The notes under the pieces are model-generated. The model did not search any database. It saw nothing but the letters and a program-made list of their open reading frames with translations, and was not told the origin of the DNA. 11,806 nt of DNA from RGIG2000 sp045612665. GTDB lineage: Bacteria; Bacillota; Clostridia; Oscillospirales; CAG-272. The translations under genes and the position numbers were made by a program. Numbering within the stretch: position 1 is the first letter of the stretch; each line of letters begins with the position of its first letter. The stretch lies in assembly GCA_045612665.1 (NCBI GenBank), contig JAZKZO010000008.1:1-11806 (forward strand), in the 5' to 3' direction. Shown piece after piece: positions 1 to 5,762 of the stretch.

Positions 1-2
1 CT

Positions 3-587
3 AACGGCTTTACAGGCGCAGGTGTTTACAATAAATTCTGCGCTAATGCAAGCGATTGCACAGCGAATAAAATTAGCAACGTAGAAAAGCCTGCAATCTT
101 TGTTATGAACGAGGATAACGGATTTGCAACAAAGGGCGATGACGGAATCGCATTCGGTGGCTATTGCCTTAACGCTGACGCTCTTAACGAGTATAATAGA
201 GTAAACAAGGATGCTCCTGTAAAATACGGTGTAGTTCTTATCAATCCTGATTATCTTGACGGCAAGGATTCATTCTTTAAGGACGGTAAGGTAAACTCAA
301 CAACTGAAAATAAGGGCTTCTTGCAAACTGATATGTCAAGTGCAAGATATGCAAACATTTCAATTTCAGTAACAGGCTTTACAGGTAATGCTGAAAACCT
401 CTCACTTATCCTTGCAATCTATGCTTATACCGATGCAAATGATGTTGAATTCATTCAATCGCAAACTACAGAATGTGCAAGCGAAAGAGTTACTCTTGGT
501 GAAACCTCACTTTATACAGTAACACTTGCCTCAGTTAAAGCAGGCAACTCAAAGCTCTCCGACCTTGGCGATTATGTAATGCCAAGC
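3..587 (+). repeat. Direct repeat copy 1: shared C-terminal module of LRR proteins
   Basis: This stretch matches 9747-10331 at a constant offset of 9744 bases with no gap. Over 141-587 I count by eye about 33 mismatches in 447 bases. Nineteen of the changed codons are synonymous and six change the residue. The left part (3-140) is more diverged. It is a coding repeat, not a mobile element. Confidence 0.9.
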
Positions 588-608
588 AAAAGAGAACAAC
601 AGGCATAA
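3..608 (+). CDS. Secreted LRR-family protein, C-terminal part (5' end outside window)
   Basis: The reading frame is open from the left edge and ends at TAA 606-608, so this is the last ~201 codons of a longer gene; the ATG at 105 is internal. The 195 codons from 3 to 587 align without a gap to residues 481-675 of the complete LRR protein encoded at 8307-10349, and from 141 on only 6 residues of 149 differ. By that homology the missing N-terminus should carry a signal peptide and BspA-like leucine-rich repeats, but none of that is visible here. The preserved part includes a Cys-containing stretch (FCANASDC) and then a conserved region beginning DGIAFGGYCLNA. The last residues after the shared VMPS differ from the paralogue (KREQQA). 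No LPxTG or membrane anchor is present, so it is probably secreted or held non-covalently. Its molecular function is unknown. Confidence 0.85.
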   Translation, partial: NGFTGAGVYNKFCANASDCTANKISNVEKPAIFVMNEDNGFATKGDDGIAFGGYCLNADALNEYNRVNKDAPVKYGVVLINPDYLDGKDSFFKDGKVNSTTENKGFLQTDMSSARYANISISVTGFTGNAENLSLILAIYAYTDANDVEFIQSQTTECASERVTLGETSLYTVTLASVKAGNSKLSDLGDYVMPSKREQQA

Positions 609-611
609 AAT

Positions 612-638
612 AAAAGGCACTCAATGAGTGCCTTTTTT
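612..638. terminator. Bidirectional intrinsic terminator between convergent genes
   Basis: Arms AAAAGGCACT (612-621) and AGTGCCTTTT (627-636) enclose a CAATG loop and are followed by further T residues. On the minus strand the same hairpin is followed by a T-rich tract, so it can end both the LRR gene on the left (+) and the sensor kinase gene on the right (-), whose stop codon is at 640-642. The arms recur in the terminator after pheT. Confidence 0.88.
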
Positions 639-639
639 G

Positions 640-2199
640 TTATTCGTCATCGCTTTTTACAATCGTTGGAGTATCAAGCACGAAGCCACTTACGTCGGGG
701 AGCTTTCTTGCCGTTTCAACAATTTTGAATTCGAACCAGAACGTGCTTCCTCTGCCAATCTCACTTGAAACACCGAAGCGAGAGCCGTGCTGGAGAAGAA
801 TATTCTTTACAATTGAAAGGCCAAGTCCTGTGCCAATCTTTGCACGGGTATGTACCTTGTCAATCTTGTAATATCTATCCCAAATCAAAGGAAGATTATC
901 GTCGCTAATGCCCTCTCCCGAGTCGATAATTGAAACTCTTACAACGTCGCCCTTAACCTCTTGAACAACACGCACGAGCTTGTTATCGCCTGTGTAGTTT
1001 ATCGCATTGTTTATAAGGTTATATACAACCTGTAAAATTCTAACCTCGTCAGCCATAATGTAAACCTGTTCGACCTTTTCGAATGTTACGCGATAGCCGT
1101 TATGCGAGATAAGATGCTCGTATCTTTCAATACAGCTTTCAATGGTTGAGGTAAGATTTATCTTTTCAATGTTGAATTTTTGTGTGCCCGATTGAAGCTT
1201 AGACACGTTCAAAAGGTCGTTTACAAGAGAAGAGAGGCGCGAGGTTTCGTCAATGATAACCTGCATATTTTCAGGAGTGTTTTCTCCCGGAATATCACGC
1301 ATTACCTCACTGTATCCCGAAATCATAGTAAGAGGAGTGCGAAGGTCGTGCGAGATGTTTGCGATAAGGTCCTTTTGAAGTTTGTCAAGCTTGGAAAGCT
1401 CACTTACTGCAAAGTTAAGCGTCTTTGCCAGCTCAATTGACTCAATCGTTCCCTTTTCCTCAAAGCGTATATCGTAGTTACCCTTTGCAAGCTCCTTTGC
1501 CTTTCTGTTGATATCAACGATAGGCGCGGACATATGCCTTGAAATGAAGAACGCAGTAATAAACGCTGCGAAAATCATAAAGATTGTGATAACAAGGAGC
1601 TGTGAGCGAATTGTTCTTACAGTAGCGCGTACAGGCTCAATCGAGGAGTTGAAAACTATAAGAATGCTATCTCCTGCCTCGTTTGTAGCTGTTGCTACGC
1701 TTATGATACATTCGTTTAAGGTGTCCTGTGTCGGTACGTCCCCCTTGAAATCGTCAGGGTTAAACTGATAATCATTAAATTTATCTCTTGAGAAAATCTC
1801 AATATAAACTCCGTCGTTCTCGTTTGCCTTTTGTAGCCAGTTAGAGCAGAGGTCGGGAGTTGTTTGTATCTTATGTAAAATACAGTTGAAATTGTCGGCG
1901 TGCGCATCGCATCCGTCGATAACCGAGTATCCCTTCGATGCGTTTATAACCTTAATGCATGCCTCGTGAGAGGTCGATAGCTCCTTGGTTAAGGTGCTTA
2001 CATTATCATTATCAATGTTTTCGACAATGCTTGTGCTGGCGCGATACGTGTCAAGCTTCTTTGCAAGCTCGTAAAAGGTGGAAAGAAACACCGTTTGAGA
2101 TAGCCAAAGAAAAATCAGCATCAAAAGAATAAGCGCGAGCATAGACATAAATATCTTAGCACCGATGGAGCGAAAATGAATTCGTGTTCTTTTTTTCAT
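640..2199 (-). CDS. Membrane sensor histidine kinase (HAMP, HisKA, HATPase)
   Basis: This is the sensor kinase of a two-component pair; it should autophosphorylate and pass phosphate to the regulator encoded just upstream. In a 519-residue protein I see a first membrane segment (~18-37), an extracytoplasmic domain (~38-198), a second membrane segment (~201-220), a HAMP linker (~221-275) and the H-box ISHDLRTPL with the phospho-accepting His284. The N-box NLINNAINYT is at 394-403, the G1 box DSGEGI at 426-431 and the G2 box GTGLGL at 456-461, so all catalytic motifs are intact. No PAS domain is evident. The extracytoplasmic domain carries five cysteines (81, 97, 106, 118, 164). The ATG at 2199 overlaps the regulator's TAA by one base (TAATG), which implies translational coupling; an in-frame GTG three codons earlier lies inside the upstream gene and is less likely. 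Overall design and the htrA neighbour resemble CssS, but the ligand is unknown. Confidence 0.9.
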   Translation of the reverse strand: MKKRTRIHFRSIGAKIFMSMLALILLMLIFLWLSQTVFLSTFYELAKKLDTYRASTSIVENIDNDNVSTLTKELSTSHEACIKVINASKGYSVIDGCDAHADNFNCILHKIQTTPDLCSNWLQKANENDGVYIEIFSRDKFNDYQFNPDDFKGDVPTQDTLNECIISVATATNEAGDSILIVFNSSIEPVRATVRTIRSQLLVITIFMIFAAFITAFFISRHMSAPIVDINRKAKELAKGNYDIRFEEKGTIESIELAKTLNFAVSELSKLDKLQKDLIANISHDLRTPLTMISGYSEVMRDIPGENTPENMQVIIDETSRLSSLVNDLLNVSKLQSGTQKFNIEKINLTSTIESCIERYEHLISHNGYRVTFEKVEQVYIMADEVRILQVVYNLINNAINYTGDNKLVRVVQEVKGDVVRVSIIDSGEGISDDNLPLIWDRYYKIDKVHTRAKIGTGLGLSIVKNILLQHGSRFGVSSEIGRGSTFWFEFKIVETARKLPDVSGFVLDTPTIVKSDDE

Positions 2200-2888
2200 T
2201 ATTTGCACTCAAAACGGTATCCAAGACCGCGAATAGTTACTATATAGTCAGCATATCTGCCAAGACTCTTACGAAGAATTTTTACGTGTGTGTCGAGTGT
2301 TCTGTCATCACCGAAGAAATCATATCCCCAAACGTCGCTCAAAAGCTTGTCGCGAGTAAGTGCGATATTCTTGTTTCGGAGCATATAGAAGAACAAATCA
2401 TATTCCTTTGGCGACATTGTAATGCGCTCACCGTCAATATAAACGATTCTGGCAGTGAAGTCGACAACAAGACCGCCGTTGTCAAGTGTGAGAATTTCAT
2501 TTGCAGGCTCTGCAGGCTTTGCATTAGCCTTTGAACGCTTAAGAATGGCATCGATACGAAGCATAAGCTCCTTTGGAGAAAATGGCTTCATAACATAGTC
2601 GTCAATGCCTATTTCAAAGCCGTTAATCTTGTCGTATTCCTCGCCTCTGGCGGAGAGCATAATAATTGGCACGTCGGAGAACTTTCTTATCTCGCGACAA
2701 GCCGAAAATCCGTCAAGCTCAGGCATCATAATATCCATAACAACAAGGTCAAACGAGCCGTTTTTAAGCTGAACGAGAGCTTCCATTCCATTACATGCCT
2801 CGACAACCTCGTGTCCCTCAAATTCGGCATATTTGCGAATGAGCATTCTGATCATATCCTCATCGTCTGTTATAAGAAGTCTATACAT
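2199..2888 (-). CDS. OmpR/PhoB-family response regulator
   Basis: This 229-residue cytoplasmic DNA-binding regulator is the partner of the kinase encoded directly downstream. The receiver domain (~1-120) has the acidic pair Asp8/Asp9, the phospho-acceptor Asp52 in VMDIMMPELDG, Ser79 at the switch position and Lys101 in the KPF motif. The C-terminal winged helix (~135-229) has the family pattern from SPKEYDLF through RTLDTHVKILRKSLG to TIRGLGYRFE. I chose the ATG at 2888 because GAGGTG lies 6 bases upstream; an ATG two codons earlier is too close to that site, and an upstream TTG lacks a ribosome binding site. A near-consensus promoter lies immediately upstream. The gene follows htrA on the same strand but has its own promoter. 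By neighbourhood it is a CssR-like candidate, which is an inference. Confidence 0.93.
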   Translation of the reverse strand: MYRLLITDDEDMIRMLIRKYAEFEGHEVVEACNGMEALVQLKNGSFDLVVMDIMMPELDGFSACREIRKFSDVPIIMLSARGEEYDKINGFEIGIDDYVMKPFSPKELMLRIDAILKRSKANAKPAEPANEILTLDNGGLVVDFTARIVYIDGERITMSPKEYDLFFYMLRNKNIALTRDKLLSDVWGYDFFGDDRTLDTHVKILRKSLGRYADYIVTIRGLGYRFECK

Positions 2889-2906
2889 TGTCATCACCTC
2901 ATAAAA

Positions 2907-2935
2907 ATAATAACACAAAAAATAATATTTGTCAA
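2907..2935 (-). promoter_or_regulatory. Promoter of the response regulator-kinase operon
   Basis: On the minus strand, -35 TTGACA (2935-2930) and -10 TATTAT (2912-2907) are separated by exactly 17 bases. The predicted transcription start near 2900 leaves only about 12-14 bases of leader, barely more than the ribosome binding site. The sequence is seen directly; promoter activity is inferred. Confidence 0.7.
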
Positions 2936-2963
2936 TATTTCAATATTAGTATATTAATGGAGA

Positions 2964-2992
2964 AACGCGCTATGAGAGTATCATAGCGCGCT
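2964..2992 (-). terminator. Candidate terminator downstream of htrA
   Basis: The inverted repeat CGCGCTATGA (2966-2975) / TCATAGCGCG (2981-2990) with a 5-base loop lies about 40 bases after the htrA stop. On the minus strand only TTT follows before mixed sequence, so the U-tract is weak. A terminator is the best reading, but a regulatory hairpin just upstream of the regulator promoter is possible. Confidence 0.5.
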
Positions 2993-3029
2993 TCGGTATA
3001 AAAAAGGAGAGAAGATAATTCGTATTTAG

Positions 3030-4265
3030 TTAGGACAGCTTTTCATATACTGCAATGTTGACAGTAATGTACTCATTTCCACGCTTTATTTCAGCCTCGA
3101 TTGTGTCGCCGGGCTTTGTCTTGGAAAGAACTGCACGGAAATCGTTTAGAGTGTGAACGTCAACACCGTTCATTGACAAGATAATGTCCTGGATTTGTAG
3201 ATTGTTATCGTTATATCCCTTTGTGAGATCGTGCACGTATACGTATGAACTCGAGGAAAGCGAATCACTTATTGTTGATACTGTAATGCCGAGGAACGGT
3301 CTACCCTTGGCATAGCCAAATTCGATTATGTCCTCAACAACTGCCTTTGCATCGTTTGAAGGGATTGCAAATCCGATTCCCTCAACACCAAGACCTGCGG
3401 ATTTCGCATTGATAATTCCAACAAGCTCGCCCTTCATATTGAAAAGTCCACCACCGGAATTTCCTGCATTTATAGCAGCATTTGTTTGTAAAAGGTTGTA
3501 TACATTGCCGTCAATCTCAATCTCGCGAGAGAGCGCACTGATAATTCCGTTTGTAATAGATCCACCGAGAGCGCCGAGAGGGTTGCCAATCGCGATAACC
3601 TCTTGTCCGAGCATCAAGGCGTTTGAGTTGCCGAATCTTGCACCTGTAAGGGAGTCCTTTGTGTTAATCATAAGAACTGCAATATCTCCGTAGGAGTCAA
3701 TTCCTCTTACGCTTGAAACTGCATATTCCTTACCGTCGGTTGTCTTTATTAGGATATTGCTTGCCGTATTTCCGTTTTCATCCTGAATTACGTGAGCATT
3801 TGTTACAATGTAATATCCGGCATCAATTCCGTCTATCTTATATGAACCGATTATAACACCGCTACCTGCGCTTGAGCTCTTTGAATTAAAGGTTGTTTGA
3901 ATTTCAACAACGCTATCTTTAACCGAGTAAACAACCTCGGATATCGAGCCGAACTCTCCACTTTGAGGAGTTGAAACCTCGCTTGACGGTGGAGTATAAG
4001 TCGGTGTTTGATCGGTAGGAGATGAGAAGATAAGACTGTCAATGCTTGACTTGCCCGAAAGCTTGCCGTCAATCTTATTTATCATAATCATTCCAATAGA
4101 AACGAAAAGGAGAAGAATAGTTGCAAAGAAGGCAGATACAATGATAAGGAGAGTATTGTTTCTTCTGTGAGCTATTTCGTCGGCAGAGCGCTTTGGCTTG
4201 TCATCAAAAAAATTCTCATTGTCGTTTGATTCATTTGGAAACTCATTGTAAATATAATCAGCCAT
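3030..4265 (-). CDS. htrA: Membrane-anchored HtrA/DegP-type serine protease with PDZ domain
   Basis: This 411-residue protease is expected to degrade or refold damaged exported proteins at the outer face of the membrane. It has a short cytoplasmic head (1-37), one membrane segment (~38-62), a Ser/Thr/Pro-rich linker (~70-105), a trypsin-like domain (~108-312) and one C-terminal PDZ domain (~323-405). The catalytic triad is visible: His158 in TNAHV, Asp194 in GDIAVL and Ser270 in GNSGG. The layout matches Gram-positive HtrA/YycK proteins rather than secreted DegP. The start at 4265 is well supported by GGGAGG 7 bases upstream. It lies upstream of the two-component genes on the same strand, separated by a hairpin and a new promoter. 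In Bacillus, CssRS controls htrA-type genes, so control by this neighbouring pair is plausible but not shown. The subtype (HtrA, HtrB or HtrC) cannot be decided here. Confidence 0.93.
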   Translation of the reverse strand: MADYIYNEFPNESNDNENFFDDKPKRSADEIAHRRNNTLLIIVSAFFATILLLFVSIGMIMINKIDGKLSGKSSIDSLIFSSPTDQTPTYTPPSSEVSTPQSGEFGSISEVVYSVKDSVVEIQTTFNSKSSSAGSGVIIGSYKIDGIDAGYYIVTNAHVIQDENGNTASNILIKTTDGKEYAVSSVRGIDSYGDIAVLMINTKDSLTGARFGNSNALMLGQEVIAIGNPLGALGGSITNGIISALSREIEIDGNVYNLLQTNAAINAGNSGGGLFNMKGELVGIINAKSAGLGVEGIGFAIPSNDAKAVVEDIIEFGYAKGRPFLGITVSTISDSLSSSSYVYVHDLTKGYNDNNLQIQDIILSMNGVDVHTLNDFRAVLSKTKPGDTIEAEIKRGNEYITVNIAVYEKLS

Positions 4266-4328
4266 TTTTATTCCTCCCTTCGTTTTTCTGATACTATTCT
4301 ACAACACGAATGTGATGGTTTTATGAAC

Positions 4329-4357
4329 ATTATAAGAAAAATAGGTGAAAATATTAA
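4329..4357 (-). promoter_or_regulatory. Candidate htrA promoter
   Basis: On the minus strand a perfect -10 TATAAT (4334-4329) is preceded at 17 bases by TTAATA (4357-4352), a weak -35 matching 4 of 6. It would give a leader of about 57 bases. A poor -35 would fit an activated or stress-induced promoter, but that is inference. Confidence 0.45.
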
Positions 4358-4375
4358 AAAAATATTGAAAAAAAC

Positions 4376-4404
4376 TTGAAATTTTGATATCTCTATGTTA
4401 AAAT
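4376..4404 (+). promoter_or_regulatory. Promoter of the pheST operon
   Basis: -35 TTGAAA (4376-4381) and -10 TAAAAT (4399-4404) are separated by 17 bases. The predicted start near 4411 gives a ~300-base leader that contains the T-box element. It is divergent from the htrA promoter. Confidence 0.75.
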
Positions 4405-4414
4405 ACATAAAAAT

Positions 4415-4660
4415 GCGAGGAAAAAGCTTGCGTTTGACAAATTTGCCGATATCAAGAGAGGGCTTCCGTGGCTGAGAGAGGTCTTGTCGGTGTGTCAGCG
4501 CGTTTCACTTTGGAGCAGGCTTGCTGAACTACAGTAGGTGAGCACGGGATGTCCCGTTACAGACAAAGGAAGTATATGCTTCTGAGGGCCGTATGGCTGA
4601 ATATGGGTGGTACCACGATTTATTCGTCCCTGTCTTTTTGTGATAGGGCGATTTTTTTGT
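4415..4660 (+). promoter_or_regulatory. T-box riboswitch leader of pheST (Phe specifier TTC)
   Basis: T-box leaders sense uncharged tRNA and allow read-through of a terminator. The hallmark GGGTGGTACCACG is at 4605-4617. Its TGGT (4608-4611) is complementary to an ACCA tRNA end, as expected for tRNA-Phe with discriminator A. A Stem I candidate spans ~4416-4515: TGACA (4435-4439) can pair with TGTCA (4493-4497), GCCGA with TCGG, and AAAG (4423-4426) with CTTT (4508-4511). The unpaired TTC at 4504-4506, followed by A, sits where the specifier codon belongs and reads Phe. A further hairpin ACGGG-ATGT-CCCGT lies at 4544-4557. The element ends in a terminator before pheS. Pairings were made by eye. 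Confidence 0.92.
4625..4658 (+). terminator. T-box-controlled intrinsic terminator
   Basis: CG-CCCTGTC (4625-4634, with T4627 bulged) pairs with GATAGGGCG (4642-4650) and is followed by seven T residues (4652-4658). The CGTCCC on the 5' arm lies just after the T-box sequence and can pair alternatively with GGG at 4605-4607, as expected for mutually exclusive terminator and antiterminator forms. Confidence 0.88.
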
Positions 4661-4713
4661 TTTATCGCCGTTTGATTTGTAAATTTTTTTACCGACATAG
4701 TGAGGATTTAAAA

Positions 4714-5751
4714 ATGAAAGAAAAGCTACAGGCGCTACTTCAAGAGGGAGTAGCAAAGATTCAGGGGGCGCAGTCTGAGAGCGCACTCCAAGAGGTAAAG
4801 GGAGAATTGCTTGGAAAGCAGGGAAGCATAACCGAGCTTCTTAAGGAAATCCCAAAGCTTGACGTTAGCCTTCGTCCTGAAATGGGAAAGGCAGTAAACC
4901 AGGTAAAGACAGCGCTTACCGAGCAAATCGAGGCGCGTAGAGAGGAGCTTAAGCTTAAGGCTAGCGAGATTAGCGCAGATTTTGACTGCACAATCCCGGG
5001 CTTTGAGCCAAAAATCGGTGGACTCCATCCAATCACACAAATGTGCTACGACCTAAACGATGCATTCCGTTCAATGGGCTTCGAGGTGTTTAGCGGTCCT
5101 GAAATCACAAGCGAATATTATGCATTCGATAACCTCAACTTCCCACCAAACCACCCTGCAAGAGAGAGTATGGATACCTACTGGCTTGAGGGACACGACT
5201 CAGGTGAGGCAAACGAGAAGCTTTGTCTTCGCCCACACCTTACAGGCGATAGCGTGCGCTATATGCAAACACATAAGCCACCGTACCGCTTCGTATATCC
5301 GGGTAGAGTATATAGAAACGAAACAACTGATGCCCGTCATGAGCGTGCATTCTTCCAATATGAGGCACTTATTGTAGATAAGGACTTCACCTACACAGCC
5401 GGCAAGGTAATGATTAAGAGCATTCTTTCAAAGGTGTTCGGCAAGGACGTTCCCGTAAGAATGAGAGCGGGCTTCTTCCCATTCGTTGAGCCGGGCTTTG
5501 AAATTGATATGGGCTGTCTTGTATGTAACGGTAAGGGCTGTAGCGTATGTAAGCACGTAGGCTGGATCGAGATTATGCCAGGTGGTACACCTCATCCAAA
5601 CGTTCTTCGCGCCGCAGGACTTGATCCTGATGAATACACAGGCTTCTATGTAAACATAGGACTTGACAGACTTGTTATGATGCGCTACGGTGTTGACGAC
5701 GTTCGTCTTTTCCATAGCACAGACCTTCGCTTCTTGAAGCAATTCCATTAA
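4714..5751 (+). CDS. pheS: Phenylalanine-tRNA ligase alpha subunit
   Basis: This is the catalytic alpha chain of the alpha2-beta2 enzyme that charges tRNA-Phe; it is 345 residues, near the family norm. The N-terminal ~90 residues form the helical coiled-coil arm; the class II core follows with motif 2 (YPGRVYRNE, 195-203), FFQYEAL (213-219), the Phe-pocket sequence FPFVEP (255-260) and a C-terminal LRFLKQF. A Cys cluster CLVCNGKGCSVC (268-279) suggests a bound zinc; similar clusters occur in some Firmicutes PheS. Signature segments deviate from the usual form: LRPHLTGDSVR (172-182) instead of LRTHTSPVQ-R, and GFYVNIGLDR (310-319) instead of GFAFGxGxER. The ATG at 4714 is chosen because GAGG lies 8 bases upstream and the T-box terminator ends at 4658; an in-frame ATG at 4549 falls inside the leader hairpin. 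The gene is 11 bases upstream of pheT. Confidence 0.95.
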   Translation: MKEKLQALLQEGVAKIQGAQSESALQEVKGELLGKQGSITELLKEIPKLDVSLRPEMGKAVNQVKTALTEQIEARREELKLKASEISADFDCTIPGFEPKIGGLHPITQMCYDLNDAFRSMGFEVFSGPEITSEYYAFDNLNFPPNHPARESMDTYWLEGHDSGEANEKLCLRPHLTGDSVRYMQTHKPPYRFVYPGRVYRNETTDARHERAFFQYEALIVDKDFTYTAGKVMIKSILSKVFGKDVPVRMRAGFFPFVEPGFEIDMGCLVCNGKGCSVCKHVGWIEIMPGGTPHPNVLRAAGLDPDEYTGFYVNIGLDRLVMMRYGVDDVRLFHSTDLRFLKQFH

Positions 5752-5762
5752 GGAGAAAAAGT

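Noticed and set aside
105..608. A small 167-residue gene starting at ATG 105
   Set aside because: The frame is open to the left edge, and the upstream codons align with the C-terminal module of the LRR protein at 8307, so 105 is an internal methionine.
640..2888. Identification of the two-component pair as WalRK
   Set aside because: WalK normally has a PAS domain and the locus carries yycH and yycI. Neither is seen here, and the kinase goes directly from HAMP to HisKA.
2984..3000. RNA element or small gene between htrA and the response regulator
   Set aside because: The only structure in the 141-base gap is one hairpin placed as expected for a terminator. No coding frame with a start site is present.
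4549..4713. Extension of pheS to an upstream in-frame ATG, giving a 400-residue protein
   Set aside because: The ATG lies in the loop of a T-box leader hairpin, and the extension would be translated across the T-box sequence and its terminator. The protein from 4714 has the usual PheS N-terminus and length, with a proper ribosome site.
4714..5751. Reading the divergent PheS as a related class II enzyme such as SepRS or PylRS
   Set aside because: It has the bacterial PheS helical arm, the HPAR and PHPNVLR segments and the LKQF ending. It is followed at 11 bases by a complete pheT and preceded by a T-box with a Phe codon.
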